From positions 25,615-89,614 of the forward strand of contig NZ_JARACP010000015.1 of assembly GCF_028765545.1 (NCBI RefSeq): 64,000 nucleotides of DNA. Reading direction: 5' to 3'. Numbering within the stretch: position 1 is the first letter of the stretch; each line of letters starts with the position of its first letter. This document shows, one piece after another, positions 1 to 9,189 of the stretch. The DNA is from Aliivibrio sp. S4MY1. GTDB taxonomy: Bacteria; Pseudomonadota; Gammaproteobacteria; Enterobacterales; Vibrionaceae. The position numbers were made by a program, and so were the translations under genes. The notes below the pieces were generated by a model that was given only the letters and a program-made list of their open reading frames with translations, was not told the DNA's origin and did no database searches.

Positions 1-1181
1 TATTTGCTTTATTTGGAGGTTTACTTTTAAACGTAATGCCATGTGTATTCCCTGTACTGGGAATGAAGTTAAGTAGTGTTATTTCAGCTCAAGGCCTTGA
101 GAAAAAACAGATTAAATTGCAGTTTTTAGCTTCTGCAAGTGGGATTATTTTCTCTTTTTGGCTTCTTGCCTCTTTCTTAGTTGTGCTCAAGTTATCGGGG
201 AGTGCCATTGGGTGGGGGATTCAATTTCAGAGTGCGTGGTTTATTGGCATTATGGCTCTAATTACGGTGCTATTTGGTGCCAATATGCTGAGCTTATTTG
301 AAATCCGATTATCATCAAATACAAATACTTGGATAGCATCAAAAGGGAATAACTCCTATTTTGGTCACTTTATTCAAGGAATGTTTGCCACCTTACTTTC
401 TACTCCTTGCTCTGCGCCTTTCTTAGGTACAGCCGTTGCTTTTGCCTTAGCAACAAATATTCCAACCATGTATGGCATATTCACCGCGTTAGCGCTTGGT
501 ATGGCGTCTCCGTGGATATTGGTTGCTATCTTCCCATCTATAGCTCTTTCGTTACCAAAACCCGGACCATGGATGAGTAAGCTGAAATATCTCTTTGGTG
601 GAATGATGTTAGTTACCAGTATTTGGTTGTTGAATTTACTTTCTAATCATCTACCCGAACTTTGGATTTATGGTATTGCAGTGATAGCGGGAGGCGTAAT
701 TTTACTGCGAACCGTTCAAATTCACAGTAAGAAAGCGGCGGGGTGGTTGAGTATTTTATTTGCGGTCGCGTTTAGTTTTGGCACGCTAATAGACAGTGTG
801 ACTTCAACTGATCTCCTTCCTGCTGAACCTCAATGGGTCCCCTTATCGAGTGAATCTATTCAGCAATATGTCGATGAAGGGAAAGTGGTATTTGTTGATG
901 TTACCGCTGATTGGTGTGTGACCTGTAAGGCGAACAAAATCGGTGTGTTGCTTCAAGAGCCGGTTTATAGCGAGTTAAACAGCGCCAATATTATTCCTAT
1001 GCAGGGAGATTGGACGGTTCCGAGTGAAAAAATTACGGCTTACCTACAAGAGCATGGACGATTTGGAGTGCCATTTAACGTGGTTTATGGCCCTAGTGCA
1101 CCAAACGGCATCGAACTTCCGGTTATTTTGAATGAAAAAGTCGTTATGGATGCGATTAAAAAAGCGGGAAGTAAGCAGTAA
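1..1181 (+). CDS. scsB: ScsB/DsbD-type thiol:disulfide transmembrane reductase, 3' part
   Basis: The window starts inside this gene: the reading frame is open to the left edge, and residues before the first ATG (FALFGGLLLNV) already belong to the membrane domain, so the N-terminus is missing. The DsbD gamma domain shows its two redox cysteines in VMPCVFPVLG and STPCSAPFLGTA, followed by further membrane segments. A C-terminal thioredoxin-like domain carries WCVTCK. Proteins of this family move electrons from cytoplasmic thioredoxin across the inner membrane to periplasmic partners. The next two genes encode thioredoxin-fold proteins and are likely its clients, which fits ScsB better than DsbD. 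The assignment to ScsB rather than DsbD is inferred from this neighbourhood. Confidence 0.85.
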   Translation, partial: FALFGGLLLNVMPCVFPVLGMKLSSVISAQGLEKKQIKLQFLASASGIIFSFWLLASFLVVLKLSGSAIGWGIQFQSAWFIGIMALITVLFGANMLSLFEIRLSSNTNTWIASKGNNSYFGHFIQGMFATLLSTPCSAPFLGTAVAFALATNIPTMYGIFTALALGMASPWILVAIFPSIALSLPKPGPWMSKLKYLFGGMMLVTSIWLLNLLSNHLPELWIYGIAVIAGGVILLRTVQIHSKKAAGWLSILFAVAFSFGTLIDSVTSTDLLPAEPQWVPLSSESIQQYVDEGKVVFVDVTADWCVTCKANKIGVLLQEPVYSELNSANIIPMQGDWTVPSEKITAYLQEHGRFGVPFNVVYGPSAPNGIELPVILNEKVVMDAIKKAGSKQ

Positions 1182-1678
1182 TGAGAAAGAAAATGAAACG
1201 TTGGGGTAAAGAGACACTTATTTATCTTGTTGTGATCATTGTTCTTAGCATTGCTGTTGATGCATGGAGAACCAAAGATATGCCAGTTAATACCGCCCCT
1301 GTTCTTGAGGGGATAAGTACTACCGGAGAGGTTATTGATGTCATTGCTATGAGTCAAAAGAAACCAGTCATCGTTTACTTTTGGGCGACGTGGTGTGCAG
1401 CGTGTCGATTTGTGACGCCAACGATTAATTGGTTCAGTGATTCTTATCAAGTTGTAGGAATAAGTACAAGTTCAGGAGAAGACAGAAGAGTATCTGGCTA
1501 CATGGCATCTCATAATTATACCTTCACCAACATTAATGATACGTACGGTGATATTTCAAGAACGTGGGGTATTCGAGTAACCCCAACGATCGTCATTATC
1601 GATAAAGGCGAGATAAAAAATATCACCACGGGGATAACAACACCTCCGGGCTTACTTGCTCGCTTATCACTTATTTAA
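1181..1678 (+). CDS. scsD: Membrane-tethered thioredoxin-like protein (ScsD/TlpA type)
   Basis: A 165-residue protein with an N-terminal membrane anchor (about residues 12-28, LIYLVVIIVLSIAV) and a TlpA/ResA-like thioredoxin fold. The active site is WCAAC within YFWATWCAACRF, and the cis-proline loop is VTPTIV near the C-terminus. Its ATG overlaps the stop of the upstream ScsB gene by one base (TAATG), so the two are translationally coupled. Length and anchor match Salmonella ScsD. It probably faces the periplasm and receives electrons from ScsB. The exact client is not visible from sequence. Confidence 0.8.
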   Translation: MRKKMKRWGKETLIYLVVIIVLSIAVDAWRTKDMPVNTAPVLEGISTTGEVIDVIAMSQKKPVIVYFWATWCAACRFVTPTINWFSDSYQVVGISTSSGEDRRVSGYMASHNYTFTNINDTYGDISRTWGIRVTPTIVIIDKGEIKNITTGITTPPGLLARLSLI

Positions 1679-1694
1679 CGAATAAATTTGGACA

Positions 1695-2429
1695 ATGAAT
1701 ATGAACTTTAAAACGAAATTAATCACAACACTGGTAATGGCATGCTTATTTTCTCCTTTTGCTTCTGCAATGACTCAGTCGGAGAAAATTGAAGATATTA
1801 ATGAGATGCTTAAAGGAAATCCTACGATTATTGATAGTCTTCATGAAAGTTTAGCGATGTATATTGTTCAACAAGGTAACTATCAAAAAACATTGGCGGA
1901 TTATCATGATTATATGTACAACAACCCAGACCTTCCGTCGTTTGGTGCCAAAGAACCCAAGTTAACTATTGTGGTGTTAACTGATTTAAGTTGCCCGTGG
2001 TGTAAAAAATTAGATCCAGTTTTAATGAAACTGGTCGATGAGCATCCTGATGACCTTAAAGTTATAAACATTTATGTGCCACTTAAAGAGGGGTCAAATC
2101 CGACGAACTCGGCAACCTTTGCAATGAGAGTATGGAAGGAAAGCCCTGAGAAATTTAATAAGATCAATGAGACCTTATTAAGTAAACCGGGAATCCACAA
2201 TATGCGCTCTATTATGAAGGTCGCTAAAGCAAATAGTGCAGAAAAATACGTATCAACTAATAATGAAGTGAAAGATATGGTGGCGAAGAACTACCAACTA
2301 TTTATGGACTTAGGTGTGCGAGGGACACCTGCTATGTTGATCGATGGTCAACTTCTTCCGGGCTATTTACCTTATGAAAAATTAGCGCCAATGGTTGAAG
2401 CTAAAATCGCAGAAAAGTCGGGTAAGTAA
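1695..2429 (+). CDS. scsC: Periplasmic thioredoxin-fold disulfide isomerase/reductase, ScsC-like
   Basis: About 244 residues with a Sec signal peptide ending near FSPFASA (residues 1-25). A helical N-terminal segment (about 30-85) is followed by a DsbA/DsbG-type thioredoxin domain with active site CPWC and cis-proline loop VRGTPAML. A helical N-terminus before the catalytic domain is how trimeric ScsC proteins oligomerise, so an oligomeric isomerase is plausible but inferred. It lies 16 bp after the scsD-like gene and closes the operon. A second in-frame ATG two codons later (1701) has better spacing to GGAC and may be the real start. Confidence 0.8.
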   Translation: MNMNFKTKLITTLVMACLFSPFASAMTQSEKIEDINEMLKGNPTIIDSLHESLAMYIVQQGNYQKTLADYHDYMYNNPDLPSFGAKEPKLTIVVLTDLSCPWCKKLDPVLMKLVDEHPDDLKVINIYVPLKEGSNPTNSATFAMRVWKESPEKFNKINETLLSKPGIHNMRSIMKVAKANSAEKYVSTNNEVKDMVAKNYQLFMDLGVRGTPAMLIDGQLLPGYLPYEKLAPMVEAKIAEKSGK

Positions 2430-2478
2430 TGTCACTAACTGCTTAATCGAGTTAAACATGATTCAATAAAACAAAAAC

Positions 2479-2510
2479 GCCGCCAGTATTAACTATTGGC
2501 GGCATTTTTA
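2479..2510. terminator. Bidirectional terminator between scsC and gor
   Basis: Inverted repeat GCCGCCA (2479-2485) and TGGCGGC (2497-2503) with an 11-nt loop. It has ATTTTTA on the plus side and AAAAA before the stem, giving a U-tract in both directions. It lies between two convergent genes. Confidence 0.8.
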
Positions 2511-2534
2511 TTGTTAAAACAGTCTAAAAATAGA

Positions 2535-3890
2535 CTATCTCATAGTAACAAATTCTTCAGAACCTGTTGGGTGGATAGCAACAACTGCATCGAAATCAGC
2601 CTTAGTTGCGCCCATCTTCATTGCAACTGCAAAACCTTGGATCATTTCATCAACCGTGAAACCGATACCGTGTAGGCCAACAACTTTCTCGTCTTCGCCC
2701 GCACAAACCAGTTTCATCTTACAAGGTTGACGGTGCTTAGTTACCGCTGTGTACATCGCTGTGAAGCCTGATGTGTACACTTTTACGTTGTCTTTGCCAT
2801 ATTGCTCATCAGCTTCTTGTTCAGTAAGACCAATCGTGCCAATCGGTGGATGGCTAAATACAACAGTAGGAACTAATGAATAGTCCATTTTTGCGTTTGT
2901 TTGACCGTTGAATAGACGCTCAGACAATAAACGACCGGCTTTAACCGCGATAGGTGTTAACTCAATGCCGCCTTCCATAATGTCACCTACACAGTAGATG
3001 CCTTTCACGTTAGTCTCTTGGTATTCATCAACCTTGATGTAACCGCGATCGTTAGTAGCTACGCCTGTTTTTTCTAGGTTGATAGCGTCAGTCGCAGGGT
3101 GGCGACCAATTGCCCAAATTAGGGTATCAACGTTTTGTGTTTCACCATTTTCTAGGTGAAGCGTCAGGCTGCCATCCGCTTCTTTAACCACTTCTTTTGG
3201 TACAGAGTGAGTATGAAGTGTAGGGCCTTCTGTATTCATTACTTCAACTAGTGTCTCGATGATCATTGGGTCAAAGCTACGAAGAGGAGATTCTTTACGG
3301 CAGAATAGGTGAGTTTCAGTGCCTAGAGAGTGAAGAACGCCAGCGATTTCAACTGCGATGTAACCTGCACCAATAACAGCAACACGTTTTGGTTGCTCCA
3401 TCAGTTCAAAGAAACCGTTTGAATCGATACCGTGCTCAGCACCTGGAATATTTGGGATTGATGGACGGCCGCCAACAGCAATAAGGATATGGTCGGCTGT
3501 GTAGTGTTCGCCATTCACTTCAACGGTTTTTGCATCAACAAACTTTGCAAAGCCTTTAATTACATTGATTTTATTGTTACCAAGAACGCGATCGTAAGAT
3601 TCATGAATACGACCAATGTACGCTTGGCGGCTTTCAATCATTTTGCCCCAGTTGAATTTTTTCAGTTCAACATCAAAGCCATAATCTTCAGCGTATAAAT
3701 TAATTGCTTCAGCAACTTGAGCGCCGTGCCACATCACTTTCTTAGGAACACAACCTACGTTTACACACGTGCCGCCTAGATCTTGCGCTTCAATAAGAGC
3801 AACTTTTGCGCCGTGCATAGCCGCACGGTTTGCTGATGCGATACCGCCAGAACCACCGCCGATACAGATATAATCAAAATGCGTAGCCAT
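2535..3890 (-). CDS. gor: Glutathione-disulfide reductase
   Basis: A 451-residue flavoprotein that reduces oxidised glutathione with NADPH in the cytosol. It shows the N-terminal FAD-binding GGGSGG (about 11-16) and the redox-active pair [13 protein letters not shown] (about 39-51). The NAD(P)-binding [11 protein letters not shown] lies near 173, and the C-terminal HPTGSEEF holds the catalytic His. Length matches E. coli Gor (450). The start is supported by GGAGAGAAAG just upstream on the minus strand. It is monocistronic or follows rlmJ, with the palindromic repeat between them. Confidence 0.96.
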   Translation of the reverse strand: MATHFDYICIGGGSGGIASANRAAMHGAKVALIEAQDLGGTCVNVGCVPKKVMWHGAQVAEAINLYAEDYGFDVELKKFNWGKMIESRQAYIGRIHESYDRVLGNNKINVIKGFAKFVDAKTVEVNGEHYTADHILIAVGGRPSIPNIPGAEHGIDSNGFFELMEQPKRVAVIGAGYIAVEIAGVLHSLGTETHLFCRKESPLRSFDPMIIETLVEVMNTEGPTLHTHSVPKEVVKEADGSLTLHLENGETQNVDTLIWAIGRHPATDAINLEKTGVATNDRGYIKVDEYQETNVKGIYCVGDIMEGGIELTPIAVKAGRLLSERLFNGQTNAKMDYSLVPTVVFSHPPIGTIGLTEQEADEQYGKDNVKVYTSGFTAMYTAVTKHRQPCKMKLVCAGEDEKVVGLHGIGFTVDEMIQGFAVAMKMGATKADFDAVVAIHPTGSEEFVTMR

Positions 3891-3990
3891 TACTTTCTCT
3901 CCAATAATTGGTATTAATTCTTTTTACATACTATGTATGAAATGCGACCAAATTTTTCTTTTTCAAGGTCTACGAGGTTCAAGAGCTATG

Positions 3991-4099
3991 AGAATTCAGA
4001 TCGCTTCGCTTGCAGAGTTCAGAGGTGTTTGTTGAGAGTGAGCGCCTCCCGCTACCTATTCTGAACTCTTTAAGGGAGCTTGCGACCGATCTGAATTCT
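3991..4099. repeat. 109-bp nested palindromic element
   Basis: Outer arms AGAATTCAGATCG (3991-4003) and CGATCTGAATTCT (4087-4099) are perfectly complementary over 13 bp. A second pair, AGAGTTCAG (4014-4022) and CTGAACTCT (4061-4069), lies inside, and a small AGCG/CGCT pair (4041-4044, 4050-4053) lies at the centre. The element could fold into one long interrupted hairpin. It fills most of the rlmJ-gor gap. It looks like a dispersed intergenic repeat or miniature element, but no second copy is in this window, so that is inference. Confidence 0.75.
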
Positions 4100-4105
4100 T
4101 AGATC

Positions 4106-4945
4106 TTATTCCGGAACAATCCACTCGACTTTAAAGTGACCTGTTGCTGGTGCAATTGCTTCTTTTAAGAAAGGCAAAATAGTGTTCATTTGGCTTTCTA
4201 ATTTCCACGGTGGGTTAATGACGATCATGCCAGATGCTGTCATGCCACGCTCGTTAGTATCCGCAGAAACACCCAACTCAATTTGTAGAATGTTACGGAT
4301 ATCTAATTTTTTAAGCCCTTTAATCATATCGTCGATGTCACAACGATTAACCACTGGATACCAAATCGCATAAATGCCTGTTGCCCAACGCTTGTGGCTT
4401 TGGCCAATAGCGTTAACTACATCGTAATATTCTTTTGCAAGCTCATAAGGTGGGTCGATTAGGACTAATCCTCTGCGCTCTTTTGGTGGAAGGCTTGCTT
4501 TTAATCGTGCAAAGCCGTCTTCTTTATAAATAGACACTTGGCGATCACGATGAAACTCTTGCTCAAGCAGAGGGTGATCGGCAGGGTGAAGCTCGGTTAA
4601 TACCATGCGGTCTTGACGACGCAGGTGAGCACGACCAACACGTGGTGAACCTGGGTAGTAACGCAGTTCTTCACCGTCGTTTAATTCAGTGATGGCATTT
4701 AGGTAGCTTGTGATCTCTTCAGGAAGATCAGTTTGTTCCCAAATACGTGCGATACCTTGCTTGTATTCGCCGGTTTTTTCAGACCATTCATGCGTTAAAT
4801 CGTAGCGACCAACCCCAGAGTGGGTGTCGTGATAAACAAATGGCTTATCTTTTTGCGTTAATGAATCAAGGATAAGGCTTTGTACAATGTGTTTAACCAC
4901 ATCGGCATGGTTGCCTGCATGAAAACTGTGACGATAACTTAGCAT
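4106..4945 (-). CDS. rlmJ: 23S rRNA (adenine2030-N6)-methyltransferase
   Basis: A 279-residue class I SAM-dependent methyltransferase matching E. coli RlmJ (YhiR, 280 residues), which methylates A2030 of 23S rRNA. The N-terminal MLSYRHSFHAGNHADVVKH is the typical family start, and the catalytic motif LIDPPYE of N6-adenine methyltransferases is present about two-thirds along. It is transcribed on the minus strand towards gor and divergent from prlC. Older annotation links this family to competence and DNA uptake (ComJ). The rRNA role is the characterised one. Confidence 0.94.
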   Translation of the reverse strand: MLSYRHSFHAGNHADVVKHIVQSLILDSLTQKDKPFVYHDTHSGVGRYDLTHEWSEKTGEYKQGIARIWEQTDLPEEITSYLNAITELNDGEELRYYPGSPRVGRAHLRRQDRMVLTELHPADHPLLEQEFHRDRQVSIYKEDGFARLKASLPPKERRGLVLIDPPYELAKEYYDVVNAIGQSHKRWATGIYAIWYPVVNRCDIDDMIKGLKKLDIRNILQIELGVSADTNERGMTASGMIVINPPWKLESQMNTILPFLKEAIAPATGHFKVEWIVPE

Positions 4946-5097
4946 GGATGAACTCTCACTATTGGAATCACATGATTATACCCAAGTTTATAGCTCAATG
5001 TGTGTACTCTTGCATCAGCCATTGAAATTTTATCCATTAAGCACCATCTTTAAGGGATAAGCCGATCCTAAAAACGAAAAATAGAAAAGGAATGAAT

Positions 5098-7140
5098 ATG
5101 TCTAATCCGTTACTTACCTTTACTGATTTACCGCTGTTTTCTCAAATTAAGCCTGAACACATTCAGCCAGCGGTAGAACAAGCCATTGCTGATTGTCGCG
5201 CTAAAGTAGAAGAAGTATTAGCCTCTGATGCAGAACCAAGTTGGGAGAGCATTATTATTCCTCTGGCAGAAACTGATGATCGCCTAAGTCGTATTTGGTC
5301 ACCAGTGAGTCATTTGAATTCAGTGCAAAACAGTGAAGAATTACGCGAAGCGTATGAAGCGTGTTTACCTGCATTATCTGAGTACGGTACGTGGGTTGGT
5401 CAAAATAAAGGACTATACGAAGCGTATAAATCAATTAAAGAGAGCGAGGCGTTTGCAACTCTGTCTCAAGCTCAGCAAAAAACAATTGTCGATGAGCTGC
5501 GTGATTTTGAGTTATCAGGCATTGGATTACCGGCAGATCAACAAAAGCGCTACGGTGAGATCAGTAAACGAACTTCAGAATTAAGCTCAAACTTCAGCAA
5601 TAATGTGCTTGATGCAACCATGGGTTGGTCAAAACACATTACTGATGAAGCTGAATTATCAGGTTTACCAGAATCAGCAATGGCAGCAGCAAAAGCAGCA
5701 GCCGAAGCAAAAGAGTTAGACGGTTGGTTACTAACACTAGAAATGCCCTCGTACATTCCGATCATGACTTATGCTGATAATAAACCACTGCGTCGTGAAA
5801 TTTATGAAGCGTTCGTTACTCGTGCATCGGATCGCGGTCCAAATGCCGGTAAATGGGATAACACCGATTTAATTTCTGAAGAGTTGCAACTTCGTCATGA
5901 AGTATCACGTCTATTAGGTTTTGCTTCTTATAGTGAAAAGTCACTAGCAACCAAAATGGCGGAAAGCCCAACTCAAGTCCTTGGTTTCTTAAATGACTTA
6001 GCAGCGAAAGCGAAACCACAAGGCGAGCGTGAAGTACAAGAGCTAAAAGCCTTTGTAAAAGAAGAGTTTGATATTGATGAGTTAGATCTGTGGGATGTGA
6101 CTTATTACTCTGAAAAGTTAAAACAAAAGCTGTACCAAATCTCTGATGAAGAGCTACGCCCTTACTTCCCTGAATCAAAAGCAGTATCTGGCCTATTTGA
6201 GGTCTTAAACCGTCTATTTGGTATGACAGTGGTTGAACGTGAAGGCGTTGACGTATGGCATGAATCAGTGCGTTTCTTTGATATCTTTGATTCTACCAAT
6301 ACATTGCGTGGTAGCTTCTACCTAGATTTATACGCGCGTGAGCACAAACGTGGTGGCGCATGGATGGACGAGTGTCGTGTGCGTCGTATTACTGAAAATG
6401 GTGAACTACAAACGCCAGTGGCGTACCTAACCTGTAACTTCAGTAAGCCTGTTGGTGGTAAGCCTGCATTGTTTACTCACGATGAAGTGGTTACTTTATT
6501 CCACGAATTTGGTCATGGTATTCATCACATGCTAACGCAAATTGATGTTGCGTCAGTGTCTGGTATCAATGGCGTGCCTTGGGATGCGGTTGAATTGCCA
6601 AGTCAGTTCTTAGAAAACTGGTGTTATGAAGAGGAAGCGTTGGCGTTTATCTCTGGTCACTATGAAACGGGTGAGCCGCTACCAAAAGAGATGCTAGATA
6701 AAATGCTTGCTGCGAAAAACTTCCAATCAGCGATGTTTATTTTGCGTCAACTAGAATTCGGCATGTTCGATTTCACGCTGCACACAAATTACGATCCTGA
6801 TTTAGGTGCAAAAGTATTAGAAACGTTAGCTGAAGTAAAAGCGAAAGTGGCGGTATTACCAAGTGTTGAGTGGAACCGCTTCTCTCACAGCTTCGGTCAT
6901 ATTTTTGCGGGCGGTTACGGTGCGGGTTATTACAGCTACCTATGGGCAGAAGTATTATCAGCCGATGCGTTCTCTCGTTTTGAAGATGAAGGCATTTTTA
7001 ATACAGAAACGGGGCAAAGTTTCTTGAATAACATTCTTGAAATGGGCGGCAGTGAAGAGCCAATGGAATTGTTCAAACGCTTCCGTGGTCGTGAGCCGCA
7101 AGTAGATGCAATGTTACGTCATGCAGGTATTGGTGCGTAA
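5098..7140 (+). CDS. prlC: Oligopeptidase A
   Basis: A zinc metallopeptidase of family M3 that degrades short peptides, including cleaved signal peptides, in the cytosol. It has about 680 residues, as in E. coli. The zinc site HEFGH is near residue 469, with the downstream glutamate helix following. Two in-frame ATGs sit six bases apart. The first (5092) is one base from AAAAGG, while the second (5098) has normal spacing and gives MSNPLLTF, like the E. coli start, so I chose it. In E. coli prlC is followed by rsmJ; here a terminator follows directly. Confidence 0.96.
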   Translation: MSNPLLTFTDLPLFSQIKPEHIQPAVEQAIADCRAKVEEVLASDAEPSWESIIIPLAETDDRLSRIWSPVSHLNSVQNSEELREAYEACLPALSEYGTWVGQNKGLYEAYKSIKESEAFATLSQAQQKTIVDELRDFELSGIGLPADQQKRYGEISKRTSELSSNFSNNVLDATMGWSKHITDEAELSGLPESAMAAAKAAAEAKELDGWLLTLEMPSYIPIMTYADNKPLRREIYEAFVTRASDRGPNAGKWDNTDLISEELQLRHEVSRLLGFASYSEKSLATKMAESPTQVLGFLNDLAAKAKPQGEREVQELKAFVKEEFDIDELDLWDVTYYSEKLKQKLYQISDEELRPYFPESKAVSGLFEVLNRLFGMTVVEREGVDVWHESVRFFDIFDSTNTLRGSFYLDLYAREHKRGGAWMDECRVRRITENGELQTPVAYLTCNFSKPVGGKPALFTHDEVVTLFHEFGHGIHHMLTQIDVASVSGINGVPWDAVELPSQFLENWCYEEEALAFISGHYETGEPLPKEMLDKMLAAKNFQSAMFILRQLEFGMFDFTLHTNYDPDLGAKVLETLAEVKAKVAVLPSVEWNRFSHSFGHIFAGGYGAGYYSYLWAEVLSADAFSRFEDEGIFNTETGQSFLNNILEMGGSEEPMELFKRFRGREPQVDAMLRHAGIGA

Positions 7141-7170
7141 TTAATATGCTTTCATAGGTGAAAATAGAAG

Positions 7171-7199
7171 GGCCTCAATATGATATTGAGGCCTTTTTT
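7171..7199 (+). terminator. Terminator after prlC
   Basis: Stem GGCCTCAATA (7171-7180) and TATTGAGGCC (7184-7193), followed by TTTTTT. The tight loop suggests that the innermost pair opens. Confidence 0.85.
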
Positions 7200-7241
7200 A
7201 TAACATTAGATATTCAATGAGTACCATTATGTGTTGATGAA

Positions 7242-8393
7242 TTACATACGAGCTTTAAAGATCGTTACGATTTCATCTAGGTTTGCTTTACGTGGATTAG
7301 TTAAAGAACACGCATCGTTTAAGGCATTTTGTGCCATGAATGCTAGTTTATCTTCAGTAACACCAAGATCAGCTAAGTGTTGTTTAGTTCCTACCTTTTC
7401 AGATAGTAAGTCAATGGCTTCAAGCGCTGCATTTACTGCATCGTCTTGAGTCATGTTAGCGACATCAACACCCATTGCTTTTGCTATATCAACGAAGCGT
7501 TCTGGTACTAATTTAGCGTTAAAACGAGATACTTCAGCTAATAGGATAGCATTACATAGACCGTGAGATAGGTCATAAACACCACCTAATTGGTGTGCCA
7601 TTGAGTGAACATATCCTAGTGAAGCATTTGAGAATGCCATACCAGCAAGATATTCACCATATTGCATCGCATCACGAGCTTCGCGATTTTGACCATCATT
7701 TACTGCCGTTTCTAAATTATTAACAATCAATTCAATTGCTTTAATTGCTGATGCATCAGTAATTGGTGTTGCAGCAGTAGATACATAAGCTTCAATAGCG
7801 TGAGTTAATGCATCCATACCTGTTGTTGCAGTTAAGAACTTAGGCATTGCAACCATTAGTTCTGAGTCATTTACAGCAATGATTGGAGTGAAGTGTTTAT
7901 CAACTACTGGGTATTTAGTCTCATCCTCTTGGTTAGTAATAATTGCAAAGACTGTCATTTCTGATGCAGTACCAGCAGTTGTATTAACCGTTACTAGTGG
8001 TAGTTGAGGTTTTTTCGATAAGTGTACACCTTTAGAGTAGTCACGAATGTGTCCACCGTTTGCAGCAACTAATGCAATACCTTTTGCTGTATCGTGAGAT
8101 GAACCACCACCAAATGAGATAACAAAATCAGATTTGCTTTCAGCGAGTAGCTTAAGGCCATCTTCAATATTTTTTTCTGTTGGATTTGGTTGTACGCCAT
8201 CGTAAATAGCGAAATCTAGATTGTGTGCTTTTAATTCGTCAGTCAGTTTACTTACTAAACCAACCTCGACTAATACACCATCAGTTACGATCAGTGCTTT
8301 TTTAAGCTCTTTTGACGCCAGTTCAGTTCCTAGTGATTGGATTGCATTAGGACCCATAAGTGTTACAGGTGGCATGTAAAATACATTACTCAT
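7242..8393 (-). CDS. Iron-containing alcohol dehydrogenase (group III)
   Basis: A 383-residue protein of the Fe-ADH family (Zymomonas AdhB, E. coli YiaY and FucO). The dinucleotide-binding motif GGGSSHDTAKG is near residue 97. The metal-binding part contains GMDALTHAIEAY and, further on, MAHQLGGVYDLSHG, which provide the conserved histidines. It probably oxidises or reduces small alcohols and aldehydes with NAD(P). The substrate cannot be told from sequence. It is a single gene facing prlC, with an AGGAAAAAT ribosome binding site. The long upstream gap carries a candidate palindromic operator. Confidence 0.9.
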   Translation of the reverse strand: MSNVFYMPPVTLMGPNAIQSLGTELASKELKKALIVTDGVLVEVGLVSKLTDELKAHNLDFAIYDGVQPNPTEKNIEDGLKLLAESKSDFVISFGGGSSHDTAKGIALVAANGGHIRDYSKGVHLSKKPQLPLVTVNTTAGTASEMTVFAIITNQEDETKYPVVDKHFTPIIAVNDSELMVAMPKFLTATTGMDALTHAIEAYVSTAATPITDASAIKAIELIVNNLETAVNDGQNREARDAMQYGEYLAGMAFSNASLGYVHSMAHQLGGVYDLSHGLCNAILLAEVSRFNAKLVPERFVDIAKAMGVDVANMTQDDAVNAALEAIDLLSEKVGTKQHLADLGVTEDKLAFMAQNALNDACSLTNPRKANLDEIVTIFKARM

Positions 8394-8530
8394 AATATTT
8401 TTCCTTTCATAGTTATTAAATTTTTATCAGCCATAGGAGATTATCGTGAATAACGATACCCCTTGCGTCGGTATGAAATTCAGTCTATGCCTATCCAGAA
8501 AAGAGACAATAACCATTAATGGCAAAATAC

Positions 8531-8548
8531 TATTACGAATTTGTAATA
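8531..8548. promoter_or_regulatory. Imperfect palindrome, candidate operator
   Basis: TATTACGAATTTGTAATA is symmetric apart from one base pair (TATTAC-N-AATT-N-GTAATA). It lies about 140 bp upstream of the alcohol dehydrogenase start. The shape suits a dimeric repressor or activator. The regulator is unknown. Confidence 0.35.
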
Positions 8549-8749
8549 ATATGATCTGTTCTTATATTGAAGTAAGAAATGTGAAAAATATTAATGTTTG
8601 TTAGTTTTGTCTTTTATCTTATTGATATTTAAGGGCTGTTTGTTTTGTGGCGATTTCTGAGTGATGAGAGCTATGGAGGTGGTTAAAGTCTCTGGGATAT
8701 TTATAAATTATGGTGTATTTAGGTGGGTGTGAGGGTTGTTTTATTTTTT

Positions 8750-8777
8750 AAGCTCCTTTGTATGAGTAAAGGAGCTT
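8750..8777. other. Hairpin downstream of cyaY
   Basis: AAGCTCCTTT (8750-8759) pairs perfectly with AAAGGAGCTT (8768-8777). On the cyaY strand the hairpin is followed by A-rich rather than U-rich sequence. It may stabilise the transcript end rather than act as a classic terminator. Confidence 0.5.
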
Positions 8778-8793
8778 GTTGTTGAGAGGTTTT

Positions 8794-9108
8794 TTAAACC
8801 CACTCAATCTCTTCATCTGCGTGCTTCTGGCACTCTTCTTTTACCATTTCGATAAATTCCATACCTGTTTTAGAGCATGTCCATTTCTCATCGGTATAAG
8901 CAAAGTGGAAGCCACCAGATTTTGATGCTAACCAAATTTCGTGCATTGGTTCTTGTTTGTTAATTACGATTTGGCTGCGGTTTTCAAACTCTAGTGTTAA
9001 TACGTTTCCAGTAATAACCGGTTCAATATCAGCACCAGAATCATCGATCATATCTTCGATTAATTGCAGTTTTTCATCGACTAGTTCGTGAAATTCAGTG
9101 TTATTCAT
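8794..9108 (-). CDS. cyaY: Frataxin-like iron donor CyaY
   Basis: A 104-residue bacterial frataxin that binds iron and modulates the IscS/IscU iron-sulfur machinery. It shows the acidic N-terminal helix (EKLQLIEDMIDDSGADIEP) and the conserved beta-sheet motif HEIWLASKSGGFHF. An upstream in-frame ATG would add 29 residues and run into the divergent lptM gene. The start MNNTEFHEL has AGGATAAACAAG ahead of it and fits the family length, so I chose it. The lptM-lysA genes are divergent, the same order as in E. coli. Confidence 0.95.
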   Translation of the reverse strand: MNNTEFHELVDEKLQLIEDMIDDSGADIEPVITGNVLTLEFENRSQIVINKQEPMHEIWLASKSGGFHFAYTDEKWTCSKTGMEFIEMVKEECQKHADEEIEWV

Positions 9109-9189
9109 CTTGTTTATCCTATTGCTTTTCTTGGCTGTGGTGCGATTATAGAGAGCATAACCAGATATTAACACTAATGGTAAAATCTT

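Larger units (their letters stand above)
8394..8793. other. Gene-free gap between the alcohol dehydrogenase gene and cyaY
   Basis: About 400 bp, AT-rich, upstream of the dehydrogenase gene and downstream of cyaY. It holds the 18-bp palindrome at 8531-8548 and a hairpin at 8750-8777. One weak GTG reading frame (8446-8604) was rejected. I see no convincing gene. Confidence 0.6.

Noticed and set aside
1085..1450. A minus-strand frame across the scsB-scsD junction
   Set aside because: It is a shadow of two well-supported genes on the plus strand. Its protein looks random.
8446..8604. A 52-codon GTG frame in the gap before cyaY
   Set aside because: It has a GTG start and only a moderate ribosome binding site, an irregular composition and no recognisable domain. 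It lies in AT-rich DNA where frames arise easily.
8750..8777. Intrinsic terminator for cyaY
   Set aside because: The stem is good, but A-rich rather than U-rich sequence follows on the cyaY strand, so I call it only a hairpin.
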